From an uncultured Desulfovibrio sp. (lineage in GTDB: Bacteria > Desulfobacterota > Desulfovibrionia > Desulfovibrionales > Desulfovibrionaceae), in assembly GCA_910587035.1 (NCBI GenBank), contig CAJUMQ010000004.1, positions 84,540 to 148,539 of the forward strand: DNA of 64,000 nt, in the 5' to 3' direction. The position numbers and the translations under genes were made by a program. Below the pieces are notes generated by a model. The model was not told the origin of the DNA, searched no databases, and worked only from the letters and a program-made list of their open reading frames with translations. Below are positions 24,602 through 34,159 of the stretch, piece after piece. Each line of letters starts with the position of its first letter. Position 1 is the stretch's first letter.

Positions 24602-26911
24602 TCATTCCACCAGTTCGGCCTCCGGCTTTTTTTTGCCGGTCTGCGCTTTTGGCGGCCGCTGTGCCGGAACGACCTGAAGAGCGTCATTCCTTACAGTTAC
24701 CTTCACCCTGCCGCCCTTCTTGAGGGCGCCAAAGAGCATCTCGCTGGCAAGGCTATCCTCGAGATCGGCGCGCAAAAGCCTCCTGAGCGGGCGAGCGCCC
24801 ATGGCCGGATCAAAACCCTTTGCTGCAAGCCAGTGTCTGGCCTTGTCGGATACGGACATGTCAATCTTTTTGCGCGCCAGAGCAGATCTGATCTCGCCAA
24901 GAAACTTGTCCACAATGCGCAGCATCATGTCTTCAGTCAGGCTGTGGAATGGCACAAGCGCATCCAGGCGATTTCGAAACTCCGGCGAGAACATGTTCTC
25001 CACCGCCTTCAACCCCTTTGCTGACGCCTCGTCAGTGCGGGACTGTCCAAAGCCAATGGATGCCCTGGACATCTCAAAAGCACCGGCATTGGATGTCATG
25101 ATGAGTATGACATTGGAAAAATCAGTCTTGCGGCCGGTGTTGTCCGTAAGCGTGCCATAATCCATCACCTGCAGCAGAATATTGAAAATGTCGCCATGGG
25201 CCTTTTCAATCTCGTCCAGCAGGACAACAGAATATGGCGCCTTGCGCACAGCCTCCGTAAGCAGCCCTCCCTGATCAAAACCAACATATCCTGGCGGGGA
25301 GCCAATGAGGCGGGCCACGGAGTGCTTCTCCATGTACTCGCTCATGTCAAAACGGATAAATTCCACGCCCATGATGCTGGCAAGGCTACGGGCGACCTCG
25401 GTCTTGCCAACTCCCGTGGGCCCGTAAAAGAGAAAGGAGCCAGCCGGGCGTCTCTCTGGCGAAAGGCCGGCGCGGGCGCGGAGAATGGCGCGCACTGTCA
25501 TGGCAATGGCCTCGTCCTGGCCAAAAACCTGGCGCTGCAGATCCTTTTCCAGACTGGCAAGCCGCGCGCGCTCCCTGCCGGAGACAGTCTGCACGGGCAC
25601 GCCGGCCATGCGGGCGACTATCCTCTCGACATCGGCTATGAGCACCTGGCTGTCTCCAGCTGTGCCCGGAGCATCCGGCTCACTGCGCAGACGCACGGAG
25701 GCGCCGCATTCATCCATCACATCAATGGCCTTGTCCGGCTGCAGGCGATCACGCACATGCCTGTTGGTGAGATCCACCATGGCCCGGATGACCGCCGGTC
25801 CATATTTCACATGATGGTGCTCGGCATAGCGGCTTTCCAGCCCCTTTAGTATGGCGATGCAATCATCCATGCCCGGCTCGCGCAGATCGATCTTCTGAAA
25901 ACGCCTGGCCAGGGCCCGATCCTTTTCCAGATGATTGCGAAACTCTTCATATGTGGTGGAGCCAATGCAGCGTATGTCGCCATTGGCCAGAGCCGGTTTT
26001 AGGAGATTGGATGCATCCATGGAGCCGCCACTGGTGGCGCCAGCGCCCACAATGGTGTGAATTTCGTCAATAAACAGAATGGCGTCGCTGGTTTTTTTCA
26101 GCGCCTCCACTATGGATTTAAGACGGCCCTCAAAATCTCCGCGATAGCGGGTTCCAGCCAGGGCGGATCCCATGTCCAGGGAGAAGATGCGCGTATTGGC
26201 GAACATCTCCGGCACGCGGCCCTCGGCTATGCGCAGGGCAAGCCCCTCTGCCAGCGCAGTTTTGCCAACGCCAGGATCGCCCACAAAAAGGGGATTGTTC
26301 TTTCTGCGGCGGCAGAGCACCTCGATGGCCCTGTCCAGCTCGGCCTCCCTGCCCACCAGCGGGTCAATCCGGCCTTCCCTGGCGCGGGCAGTGAGGTCAA
26401 TGGTAAACTCCGCAAGAGGATCGCCTTTGCCCTTGCTTTCCTCATCCTCAGTTTTGGTGGCTGTGCCCTCCTCTTCCTCATTATCCATGCCATGGGAAAT
26501 ATAGGAAAGAATGTTGACACGCTTTACTCCCTGGGCACGCAGGTAGTAGCTTGCGAATGTGCCAACCTCATCCATGATGGCAACCAGCAGATCGCCAAGA
26601 TGCACAAGGTTGCGGCCAGCGGAACGCATATGCGTGAGGGCTCTTTCTATGACCCTGTGCACGCCTTCTGTCTGGCCTATCTCTGATTTGGCATCCAGCG
26701 GGACGGCAGGCATTTCCGTACGGAAAAAGCCTTCCAGCTGATGGCGCAAAAGCCCCACGCCGGTGCCGCTGCCCTCAAGAATGGCGCGCCCACGTTCATT
26801 ACGGCACATGGCATAAAGAATATGCTCCACCGTGACCAGATCATGTCTGCGGCGCATCGCCTCCATCGTGGCATCCCTGATTACTGTCTGCACGCCTTTG
26901 CTAAAATACAT
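24602..26911 (-). CDS. clpA: ATP-dependent Clp protease ATP-binding subunit ClpA
   Basis: 769 residues from the ATG at 26911, which has GAGGAG 12 bases upstream; a GTG at 26929 would sit on that site. The N-domain (TVIRDATMEAMRRRHDLVTVEHILYAM) binds ClpS. AAA module 1 carries GDPGVGKTALAEG and ILFIDEIHTIVGAG, and module 2 carries GPTGVGKTEVARS and VVLLDEIEKAH. There is no long middle coiled coil, which separates ClpA from ClpB. ClpA unfolds substrates and feeds them to ClpP, which is not in the window. It lies between clpS upstream and aat downstream. Confidence 0.97.
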   Translation of the reverse strand: MYFSKGVQTVIRDATMEAMRRRHDLVTVEHILYAMCRNERGRAILEGSGTGVGLLRHQLEGFFRTEMPAVPLDAKSEIGQTEGVHRVIERALTHMRSAGRNLVHLGDLLVAIMDEVGTFASYYLRAQGVKRVNILSYISHGMDNEEEEGTATKTEDEESKGKGDPLAEFTIDLTARAREGRIDPLVGREAELDRAIEVLCRRRKNNPLFVGDPGVGKTALAEGLALRIAEGRVPEMFANTRIFSLDMGSALAGTRYRGDFEGRLKSIVEALKKTSDAILFIDEIHTIVGAGATSGGSMDASNLLKPALANGDIRCIGSTTYEEFRNHLEKDRALARRFQKIDLREPGMDDCIAILKGLESRYAEHHHVKYGPAVIRAMVDLTNRHVRDRLQPDKAIDVMDECGASVRLRSEPDAPGTAGDSQVLIADVERIVARMAGVPVQTVSGRERARLASLEKDLQRQVFGQDEAIAMTVRAILRARAGLSPERRPAGSFLFYGPTGVGKTEVARSLASIMGVEFIRFDMSEYMEKHSVARLIGSPPGYVGFDQGGLLTEAVRKAPYSVVLLDEIEKAHGDIFNILLQVMDYGTLTDNTGRKTDFSNVILIMTSNAGAFEMSRASIGFGQSRTDEASAKGLKAVENMFSPEFRNRLDALVPFHSLTEDMMLRIVDKFLGEIRSALARKKIDMSVSDKARHWLAAKGFDPAMGARPLRRLLRADLEDSLASEMLFGALKKGGRVKVTVRNDALQVVPAQRPPKAQTGKKKPEAELVE

Positions 26912-26991
26912 ATTGCCACTTCTCCTCACCAGGCATTAAATCCCCTGCTATATATTATAAAATTTCTTCCTTGTGTTGCCGGCACAAAAGC

Positions 26992-27309
26992 CTATTCCTT
27001 CTCCATGGTGCAAAGCAGGGGAAAACCGGCATCCTTCGCCGCCTGGCGCACCCTCGCCACCTTTGCCTCCGCTATCTCCCTGGTATAGACGCCGCACTGG
27101 CCAATGCCGGAATTATGCACCTTGAGCATTATGTCGGTGGCCTCCGGCAGGCTCTTGTTAAATACATGGTGCAAAATGGCCACAACAAAATCCTGGGTGG
27201 TGTAATCATCATTATGCAGGAGCACCCTGTAGCGGGGTGGCTCCTTCACTTCCTGCTCATCTATGGTAATGCCTTCAACTTCCGCGACATCATAATCATT
27301 GTCAGGCAT
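26992..27309 (-). CDS. clpS: ATP-dependent Clp protease adaptor ClpS
   Basis: 105 residues. The core PPRYRVLLHNDDYTTQDFVVAILHHVFNKSLPEAT contains the NDDYTT loop that cradles the N-degron residue, and MLKVHNSGIGQCGVYTREIAEAKVARV forms the rest of the pocket and the ClpA contact. ClpS delivers proteins beginning with Leu, Phe, Tyr or Trp to ClpAP. It is separated from clpA by about 80 bases and precedes it, so clpS-clpA-aat places recogniser, unfoldase and tagging enzyme in order. Confidence 0.97.
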   Translation of the reverse strand: MPDNDYDVAEVEGITIDEQEVKEPPRYRVLLHNDDYTTQDFVVAILHHVFNKSLPEATDIMLKVHNSGIGQCGVYTREIAEAKVARVRQAAKDAGFPLLCTMEKE

Positions 27310-27450
27310 GATTAAGCTCCATTGATAAAAATTACCGCTTGCTGCCGCTCTTGCGGCATCAGCCCGCGCCTGAAGGTTAAGGTGGAAAGGGGGATGTAAA
27401 CCGGACAGTCTGCCCCAGGGCGGCTGGTGGTTTGCTGGGCGGATGCGCGG

Positions 27451-28101
27451 CTAATCCGCGGCAATGCCAAACTGCAGCATCAGGGCATGCCTGCGCGCTT
27501 TGGGAAAAACAAAATCAAGAGCTGGCATGAGGCCTTTCTCCCTGCGCCATGCCGTATGAAGATAATGATAACTTTTTATGCTTGTTTCGAGTTTGTCAAG
27601 ACCCAACAGCAATGCAGCCGCATCTATGGCGGCAGGCTCGCCCTCTATTTCCACAGCTTCACAAAATGGCAGAATGTCCAGATCGACATTCACTGAGGCC
27701 TGGCGTCCATCTTCATTCCGCAAAGATAGATGCAAAATCCATGCCTCTCTAAATTTTTCATAATGCGCCACTGGGCCAAAACCAAGGCGCGGCAATATCA
27801 TGGCCATGATTCCGCAATCATCGAGAGCCAGCTCAAGCTCCTCCCTTGTCTTGAACCTGTCCTCCCCTGCTGCCTCTGCCACAGGAGCCTTGTAGGTAAG
27901 GCGGCATGCCTTTTTGCCTGGCCATTGCTGCGATCTCAGGCGCAAAAGCTCGCCCCTGGCCACAAGGGCATGGTCCACGGTGTCAAAAACCACATTGCTC
28001 TCAAAATGGACGCCACCACTGACTGCCCCAAAATTCTCAAGCCGTTGGCGCACATCGGAGAGGCAGGGATGAAGATATTTTCTTTCAATTTCCAGATTCA
28101 T
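27451..28101 (-). CDS. CYTH-domain protein (class IV adenylate cyclase/thiamine triphosphatase-like)
   Basis: 216 residues. It begins with EIERKYL, the ExExK signature of the CYTH triphosphate tunnel. Further tunnel positions are visible as LLRLRSQ, CRLTYKAP, REELELAL and VNVDLDILPFCEAVEIEG. CYTH enzymes hydrolyse or cyclise triphosphates (CyaB-type cyclases, thiamine or inorganic triphosphatases); the exact substrate cannot be told from these motifs. The ATG overlaps the radA stop by four bases, so it is co-translated with radA. The long C-terminal extension after the tunnel has no recognised domain. Confidence 0.85.
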   Translation of the reverse strand: MNLEIERKYLHPCLSDVRQRLENFGAVSGGVHFESNVVFDTVDHALVARGELLRLRSQQWPGKKACRLTYKAPVAEAAGEDRFKTREELELALDDCGIMAMILPRLGFGPVAHYEKFREAWILHLSLRNEDGRQASVNVDLDILPFCEAVEIEGEPAAIDAAALLLGLDKLETSIKSYHYLHTAWRREKGLMPALDFVFPKARRHALMLQFGIAAD

Positions 28102-29459
28102 TTTGTCTGGCTCTTCTGTTTGCGAAAAAGCACCCTCTGCAGTTCCATTATGTCCCTGACGCCGCTGCCGCCAGCGCCGGCCCTGGATGCAGGTGGGCAG
28201 ACGATGGGCGAAAAACCAAGTTTTGACGCCTGCGAAAAACGCTGCTCATGCGCTGCCACAGGCCTGATCTGGCCATTGAGGTCAACCTCGCCCCAGAATA
28301 TGCTTTTCTCGGGCAGGGGATAGTCATAGTAGGATGATAGCACGGCTGCCACAATCGCCAGATCCGTGCCAGGCTCCTGCAGGCGGATTCCTCCGCCCAC
28401 CTTGGCGTATATGTCCACCTGGCCGAAATTGAGCTTGAGGCGTTTTTCCAGAACCGCCAGCAGCAGATGCAGCCTGTTCACATCAAAACCAAGGGCCGTG
28501 CGCCTGGGGATGTTGAGAAAAGTGCGCGAAACAAGGGCCTGAACCTCAACAGCCAGAGGCCTGTGTCCATCCACCCCCATGACCAGTGCCGTTCCAGAAA
28601 GGGAGGTGTCCCGCTGATCCAGAAAAAATGTGGATGGATCATCAATTACTTCAAGCCCCTGACGGCGCATGCGAAAGACAAGCAGTTCCTCGTTGGGGCC
28701 AAAACGGTTTTTCAGCACACGCAGCATGCGGAACATCTGGCGCCTGTCGCCTTCAAGGGAAATTACCGTGTCCACCATATGCTCAAGCAATCTGGGCCCG
28801 GCAAGAGCTCCATCCTTGGTAACATGACCCACAAGCACAAGGGTTATGCCAAGATTGCGGCAGGCCTCGGCAAGGGTTGTGGCCACAGCCCGCACCTGGC
28901 CCACATTGCCGGGCAGGCCTTCCGCGTCCTGGCTGGCAAGTGTCTGGACGGAATCCGCAATCAGTAGCCTGGGCCGGGTTTTTTCAAGGGCCGAGACTAT
29001 ATCTTCGGCGCTGCCTGTGGACAGGGCCAGCAAATCGGGATGCAGGGCGCCAAGGCGCTCCCCGCGCGCCCGAATCTGGTGCAGGCTTTCCTCGCCGCTG
29101 GCATACAGGGCCCTGTTGCCATCCCTGGCCACGGCGCCGGCAATTTGCAAAAGCAGCGTGGATTTGCCAATGCCAGGCTCGCCGCCAATGAGAATGGCGG
29201 AACCCGGCACCAGGCCGGAGCCAAGAATTTTGTCCAGGGCATCAATGCCGCAGGGGTAGGGCTCGTGGCCGGCATCGGGCACATTGGCCAGAATGACAGG
29301 CATGTCCCTGTCATGCCTGGCGCCAGGGGCCGTATTTTTTTTGGCTTCCACCCTGGCCTCAAGCGTATTCCACTCATGACAGGATGGGCACTGCCCCAGC
29401 CACTGGAATGTCTGTGCCCCGCATACGGAGCAGCGGTATGTCTCCCTTGTCTTTGCCAT
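28098..29459 (-). CDS. radA: DNA repair protein RadA/Sms
   Basis: 453 residues. The N-terminal C4 zinc finger is CSVCGAQTFQWLGQCPSCHEW. The RecA-like core carries Walker A GGEPGIGKSTLLLQ, the RadA-specific KNRFG motif (LKNRFGPNEELLVF) and a C-terminal Lon-like domain (LGFDVNRLHLLLAVLEKR, EVDLNGQIRPV). RadA promotes branch migration in recombination. It is first of a two-gene unit with the CYTH gene. About 480 gene-free bases separate it from the divergent glpABC operon. Confidence 0.98.
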   Translation of the reverse strand: MAKTRETYRCSVCGAQTFQWLGQCPSCHEWNTLEARVEAKKNTAPGARHDRDMPVILANVPDAGHEPYPCGIDALDKILGSGLVPGSAILIGGEPGIGKSTLLLQIAGAVARDGNRALYASGEESLHQIRARGERLGALHPDLLALSTGSAEDIVSALEKTRPRLLIADSVQTLASQDAEGLPGNVGQVRAVATTLAEACRNLGITLVLVGHVTKDGALAGPRLLEHMVDTVISLEGDRRQMFRMLRVLKNRFGPNEELLVFRMRRQGLEVIDDPSTFFLDQRDTSLSGTALVMGVDGHRPLAVEVQALVSRTFLNIPRRTALGFDVNRLHLLLAVLEKRLKLNFGQVDIYAKVGGGIRLQEPGTDLAIVAAVLSSYYDYPLPEKSIFWGEVDLNGQIRPVAAHEQRFSQASKLGFSPIVCPPASRAGAGGSGVRDIMELQRVLFRKQKSQTK

Positions 29460-29938
29460 AATATTATGGGCTAAATATAAAACCTGATTTCATTATGGCA
29501 AGCTACGCAGCCACTCCAGGTGTGGACGGGAATGATTTTCCGGGCGGCACTTGACGAAAGGCCCCAAATGAGGCCAAATTCAAAGGGAATATATATAACA
29601 ATGATATTATGGCCGGATATGGCCGGGAATCCCGGCAGTGACGCAATGAGGCCGGAGTGGGAGGCGGGCCGCCATGGCTGGCTGGCATGCCATAGGCCCG
29701 TGGTTTTGACCGCATCCCCTTTTTATATGTTTCTTATCTGATTTTCATGTTGAAATTCAAACATTTCAATGTGGGGGGTCGCAGTCAAAAATCGTGGTTT
29801 TTGACTGCATAACGCGCCTTGAGGGCCGTGCAGGCAAAAAAGTTCTTTCTGCAATTTTAGTATTCGGGCATGGCACAGTCTGGGGCTGTGGCCTGTTATG
29901 GATTAACGCTAAATCCTGATTCATCAAAAGGAGGTTCC
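29460..29938 (+). promoter_or_regulatory. Gene-free region upstream of glpABC
   Basis: No gene is visible. The region holds AT-rich promoter-like patches near 29588-29602, the palindromic core TTGAAATTCAA near 29751-29761, and a perfect 11-bp inverted repeat GCAGTCAAAAA/TTTTTGACTGC at 29781-29808. The right arm and flank (CGTGGTTTTTGACTGCAT) is nearly repeated about 96 bases upstream as CGTGGTTTTGACCGCAT (29698-29714). Two copies of one half-site suggest a regulator binding pair for glp expression, or a transcript hairpin. A strong AAAGGAGG precedes the glpA ATG. Confidence 0.4.
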
Positions 29939-31591
29939 ATGCTGGAAACCACGGTTGTCGTAATTGGCGGCGGCGCTACCGGCATGGGCACGTTGCGGGA
30001 TTTAAGCATGCGTGGCGTCCCGGCCATACTGCTGGAGCAGGGTGGCATAGCACATGGCACAAGCTCTCGCTTTCACGGGCTTTTGCATAGTGGCGCGCGC
30101 TATGTTGTAAACGATCCCGCGTCGGCCCGAGAGTGTATCGAGGAGAACATGATTCTCCGCCGCATTGGCAAACAGTGCGTGGAGGAAACCGAAGGCTTCT
30201 TTGTGCTGACGCCAAAGGATGATCCCAAATTTGTGGATGCCTGGGAAAAAGGCTGCAAGGAAGCCGGGATCGATGCCAGGGAGATCAGCGTCAAGGACGC
30301 CCTTCGACTTGAGCCCAACCTCGCGCCTGACATTGTGCGCTGCTTCCGGGTGCCGGATTCCTGTGTGGACGGTTTCCGCCTCGTGCTGCACAATCGCATG
30401 TCCGCTGAGCGCCATGGCGGCAAGGCGCTCCACTATCATGAGGTTACGGAAATCCTGAAACGCAATGGCAAGGTTTACGGCGTGCGTGTGCTGGATCGCA
30501 TGCATAACAAAACCATTGAGATCCGCTGTCGCTACATTATCAATGCCGCAGGTTCATGGTCCGGACTCATTGCGGCCATGGCAGGCCTGGAGGCCTCCAT
30601 CACTCCGGATCGGGGCACCCTTGTGGCCTTCAACCACCGCTTTACATCCAGGGTAATCAACCGTCTGCACCCAAGCTCCGATGGCGATATCTTTGTGCCC
30701 CATGGTTCAATAACCATCCTCGGCACCACTTCCGTGCCCACTGACAGGCCAGACGATACCAGGGCCACATATGCGGAGGTGGTCAAGCTGCTCGAACTTG
30801 GCGAACCCCTTTTCCCGCAGGTGCATGATTACCGCATTCTACGGGCCTTTGCAGGCACCAGACCCCTTTACACTCCAGGCGGGGCATCCGGCAGAAAGGC
30901 CACCCGCAACTTCCAGGTGGTGGATCATGCCGCAGACGGCCTGGATGGCATGGTGTCAATATTTGGCGGCAAGCTCACCACATACAGGCTTATGGCCGAA
31001 AAAGTATGCGATGACGTCTGCAAGCGGCTTGGAGTGGGCACCACCTGCCGCACCGCCGATGAGCCCATGTGTCCCGCCCCGGATCCGGCCATCCTGGAGC
31101 AGGCCACAAAATATTTTCCCACCCATGCTCTCAACCTTATGGCGGACCGTCTTGGCGACGATCTGGAGCCGGTACTGCAAAAGGCAAAGATCGATGCCGA
31201 AAAGGCCGCCATCGCCACAGGCACCCAGGTCTGCGATTTCAGCGGCAACCCGCTGCTGTGTGAATGCGAGATGGTGAGCCTGGCCGAAATCGAGACTGTG
31301 GCCAGGGATCCAGGCGTCTATTCCCTCACCGATATACGCCTGCGCACACGTCTTGGCATGGGCACCTGTCAGGGCGCCTTCTGTTCCGTGCGCACAGTGG
31401 GCTCCCTTGTGGAGCATGGCATCAATCTTGAATTTTCACCCACAGACAGCGTCTGCCGATTCATGCAGGAGCGCTGGAAGGGCGCGCGGCCGGCTTTGTG
31501 GGGGCAGCAGGCGCGGGAAATGGAATTTGGGCGCGCCATATATGCGGGACTTCTCAACCTGGATGGAGCCATGCATGAGCAGGACAATTGA
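29939..31591 (+). CDS. glpA: Anaerobic glycerol-3-phosphate dehydrogenase subunit A
   Basis: 550 residues. The start is the ATG at 29939, directly behind AAAGGAGG; an in-frame ATG at 29870 has no site. The FAD loop is VVVIGGGATGMGTLRDLSMRG, followed by the GlpA/GlpD pattern SSRFHGLLHSGARYVV and IFGGKLTTYRLMAEKV. A BFD-like [2Fe-2S] domain near the C-terminus is marked by LCECEMVSLAEI and RLGMGTCQGAFC. GlpA oxidises sn-glycerol-3-phosphate to dihydroxyacetone phosphate and passes electrons through GlpB and GlpC to the quinone pool. It overlaps glpB by 17 bases. Confidence 0.96.
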   Translation: MLETTVVVIGGGATGMGTLRDLSMRGVPAILLEQGGIAHGTSSRFHGLLHSGARYVVNDPASARECIEENMILRRIGKQCVEETEGFFVLTPKDDPKFVDAWEKGCKEAGIDAREISVKDALRLEPNLAPDIVRCFRVPDSCVDGFRLVLHNRMSAERHGGKALHYHEVTEILKRNGKVYGVRVLDRMHNKTIEIRCRYIINAAGSWSGLIAAMAGLEASITPDRGTLVAFNHRFTSRVINRLHPSSDGDIFVPHGSITILGTTSVPTDRPDDTRATYAEVVKLLELGEPLFPQVHDYRILRAFAGTRPLYTPGGASGRKATRNFQVVDHAADGLDGMVSIFGGKLTTYRLMAEKVCDDVCKRLGVGTTCRTADEPMCPAPDPAILEQATKYFPTHALNLMADRLGDDLEPVLQKAKIDAEKAAIATGTQVCDFSGNPLLCECEMVSLAEIETVARDPGVYSLTDIRLRTRLGMGTCQGAFCSVRTVGSLVEHGINLEFSPTDSVCRFMQERWKGARPALWGQQAREMEFGRAIYAGLLNLDGAMHEQDN

Positions 31592-32888
31592 CGTTATAGT
31601 TATCGGATCAGGCATGGCCGGCCTGTGCGCGGCGACAGCGGCCGCCAGAAAAAATGCCCGGGTGCGCATCATCAGCGAAGGCATGGGCTGCATGGCCATC
31701 AGTGGAGGCGCCATCGATCTTCTGGGTTATGACAATGAGGGGAACCTCCTGGACAATCCCTGGGCTGGCCTGAAAACACTGGCGCCGGATCACCCTTATA
31801 CGCTGCTGGGGGCGGAAAATATTAAAACCGCCCTCGATGGCGTGGTCGAGATTGCCGGGCGGCACGGGCTCAGGCTGAAACATGCGGGCGATGATCAAAA
31901 TCCCCGCAATTTCAGGTTTCCCACAATAATGGGCACCCTGCGGCCAACCTATCTCTACCAGGATAATATTGACGAGCAGACGCTGGCAAATGCAGAAAGA
32001 GTGCTGGTGGTAAGCGTAAAAGGTTTTCGCGACTGCCGGCCAGCCCTGGTCATCAATCAGCTCCGGCGTTACAAGGGCTGGGCGGATAAGGAATATGTAC
32101 CCCTTGTGCTGCCATCCCCCTTTGATGAGAAAGGCCGCAGCCTCTCTGCCCTGGACCTTGCCCATGTGGCCGATCGCCCCCAGGGTCGGGACTGGATGCT
32201 AAATGCCATCAGGGGTATTGGCAAAGGTTTTGATCTTGTTTTGATGCCGCCAATGCTGGGCGCGCGGCCACTATCCCCGGTGCGTGACAAGGCCGCTGAA
32301 ACAGCCGGATGCCCCTGCCTGGAAATGGCTTCGGTGCCACCTGGCGTTGCTGGTCTGCGCATTCGCGAGGCGCTTGTGGATGAACTGCATGATCTTGGCG
32401 TGGAATTTTATGAAAACACGCAGATCAAAAAAGCTGAAATCAAGGATGGCAACTGCGCCAGCCTCACTGCGTCCGCCGCAGGCAGGGAGATAGTCCATCA
32501 TGCCCGCGCGGTTGTTGTCGCCACAGGCGGAATCCTCAGCGGCGGCGTCATTCTCGATCCGGGCAAAGCCCGGGAAGGCATTTTCAATCTGGATATTCCC
32601 GTTCCCGGGAATGTGGATGACTGGAGCGAGCCCGAAATCTTTGGCAAACACATGGTCACAAGCCTGGGTGTGAAGGTGGATTCGCAAATGAGGGCTCTGG
32701 ATAAAAACGGCGTCCCGTGCCTTGGCAATGTGTTCTTTGCCGGGCGAACCCTGGGCGGCTACGACTATGCCGCCGAAAAGAGCGGCCATGGTGTCGCCGC
32801 GGCCACAGGCTGGCAGGCCGGCAGCATGGCGGCGGGGCTGGCTCTTGGAAAAACAGCGGAGCAAAAGGCATCCGGAGCGGACATATGA
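31575..32888 (+). CDS. glpB: Anaerobic glycerol-3-phosphate dehydrogenase subunit B
   Basis: 437 residues from the ATG at 31575, inside the last codons of glpA. A second flavin-binding loop, IDVIVIGSGMAGLCAATAAARK, opens the protein, and ARAVVVATGGILSGGVIL and CLGNVFFAGRTLGGYDYAAEKSGHGVA are typical of GlpB. GlpB binds FMN and relays electrons between GlpA and GlpC. It overlaps glpC by the four-base ATGA arrangement. Length is slightly over the E. coli protein; no key motif is missing. Confidence 0.95.
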   Translation: MSRTIDVIVIGSGMAGLCAATAAARKNARVRIISEGMGCMAISGGAIDLLGYDNEGNLLDNPWAGLKTLAPDHPYTLLGAENIKTALDGVVEIAGRHGLRLKHAGDDQNPRNFRFPTIMGTLRPTYLYQDNIDEQTLANAERVLVVSVKGFRDCRPALVINQLRRYKGWADKEYVPLVLPSPFDEKGRSLSALDLAHVADRPQGRDWMLNAIRGIGKGFDLVLMPPMLGARPLSPVRDKAAETAGCPCLEMASVPPGVAGLRIREALVDELHDLGVEFYENTQIKKAEIKDGNCASLTASAAGREIVHHARAVVVATGGILSGGVILDPGKAREGIFNLDIPVPGNVDDWSEPEIFGKHMVTSLGVKVDSQMRALDKNGVPCLGNVFFAGRTLGGYDYAAEKSGHGVAAATGWQAGSMAAGLALGKTAEQKASGADI

Positions 32889-34111
32889 AAGTACGCATAA
32901 ATCCCGACAAGTGCATAGCCTGCACAACCTGTGTGGTAAACTGCCCTGTTTCCAGGGTTACTCCCAAGTTTCTTGGCCCGCGCATGATTGGACCGGCCTA
33001 TGAGCGATTTCGCCTGCTGGGGCTGGCGGAGGATGAATCCCTTACCTATTGCGCCAATTGCAAGAATTGCGACATTACCTGCCCACAGGGTGTGCATGTC
33101 TCCAGCATCAACATGCTGGCCAGGGCCGAACAGTCAAAAAAATATGGCGCGTCCCTGCGGGACTGGGTTTTGGCCCATGGCGAACTGCAGGCCAAAATGC
33201 TGCAGATGATTCCCGCAGGCCTCAAAAACTGGGGCATGCTCAACCCGGTTACAAGACATGTGCTGGACAAGCTGGGCATAGACAAAAGAGCACCTCTGCC
33301 GGCTTTTGCAAAAAAAACCTTCAGGCAGATGTTCAAAAAAATTAACCAGCCGGATTTGCCCCGTAAAATCATATATTTCCCCGGCTGCTATATTGACGTA
33401 TATGATCCACAGACCGGCCTGGACATGGTCTGGGCATTCAACCGCGCAGGCTACCAGGTAATCAGCCCGGATGCCTTCTGCTGTTGCGGGCTGCCCATGA
33501 TTGCCAATGGCTTCTGGGAAGATGCCCGCAAAAGAGCAAAACGCAACCTCACCGAACTCGCCAAATGGCGCAATGAGGGCGTGCCCGCAGTCACGGGCTG
33601 TCCCAGCTGCGCCCTGATCTTCAGGGAGGATCTGCCGGAATACTTCCCCGATCTTGTGGAAAAGCTTGGCATGCACCAGCTTGAGGACGCGCAGGACTTT
33701 CTGCTGCAATGCGCGGAGCGCGGCGAGCTTGCCCTTAGGGAGGCAGCCGGTCTGGAGCCAATGGAAGTCATTTATCATGCCCCATGCCATCTGCGCGCCC
33801 AGGGCGATGGGCTGCCAGGTTACAAGCTGCTTCAGGCTCTTGATGGCGTCAAGGTGACAGAGGCCAATGCCGGTTGCTGCGGCATCTCCGGCAGCTATGG
33901 TTTCAAAAAGGAAAAATACGACATAGCCCAGGAAATCGGTTCCGAGCTTTTCCGCAAGGTGCGCGAAAGCAAGGCCGAGGTTGCTGCCTCGGAATGCGGC
34001 ACCTGCCGAGTGCAGATACAGCATGGCAGCGGCAAAAAGGCCATCCATCCTGTGGCCATTCTCAGGGCGCGTCTTGAGCCGGGAAACAGGCAGGAAGGAC
34101 AGACCGGATAA
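32885..34111 (+). CDS. glpC: Anaerobic glycerol-3-phosphate dehydrogenase subunit C
   Basis: 408 residues. Two ferredoxin-type [4Fe-4S] motifs open the protein (CIACTTCVVNCPVS and CANCKNCDITCPQG). Two cysteine-rich CCG domains follow (FPGCYID with CCCGLPM, and CHLRAQG with NAGCCGISGSYGF). This is the membrane-associated subunit that hands electrons to menaquinone. It ends the tightly overlapping glpABC set. A 9-bp GC hairpin lies just after the stop. Confidence 0.96.
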   Translation: MKVRINPDKCIACTTCVVNCPVSRVTPKFLGPRMIGPAYERFRLLGLAEDESLTYCANCKNCDITCPQGVHVSSINMLARAEQSKKYGASLRDWVLAHGELQAKMLQMIPAGLKNWGMLNPVTRHVLDKLGIDKRAPLPAFAKKTFRQMFKKINQPDLPRKIIYFPGCYIDVYDPQTGLDMVWAFNRAGYQVISPDAFCCCGLPMIANGFWEDARKRAKRNLTELAKWRNEGVPAVTGCPSCALIFREDLPEYFPDLVEKLGMHQLEDAQDFLLQCAERGELALREAAGLEPMEVIYHAPCHLRAQGDGLPGYKLLQALDGVKVTEANAGCCGISGSYGFKKEKYDIAQEIGSELFRKVRESKAEVAASECGTCRVQIQHGSGKKAIHPVAILRARLEPGNRQEGQTG

Positions 34112-34112
34112 C

Positions 34113-34133
34113 CCGCAATCCCTAGGATTGCGG
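34113..34133 (+). terminator. Hairpin at the end of glpABC
   Basis: A perfect 9-bp stem, CCGCAATCC at 34113-34121 and GGATTGCGG at 34125-34133, with a three-base loop begins right after the glpC stop codon. It lacks a T run, so it may be a processing or stability element rather than an intrinsic terminator. Confidence 0.5.
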
Positions 34134-34159
34134 CAAGGACCATGAACTGTTTTACAAAA

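Noticed and set aside
24595..24687. N-terminal extension of aat to the ATG at 24687
   Set aside because: It would overlap clpA by 86 bases, encode a basic shadow peptide and have AAGGA touching the ATG.
29503..29715. 70-codon minus-strand frame in the glpABC upstream gap
   Set aside because: Proline-rich, no ribosome-binding site, and it overlaps regulatory repeats.
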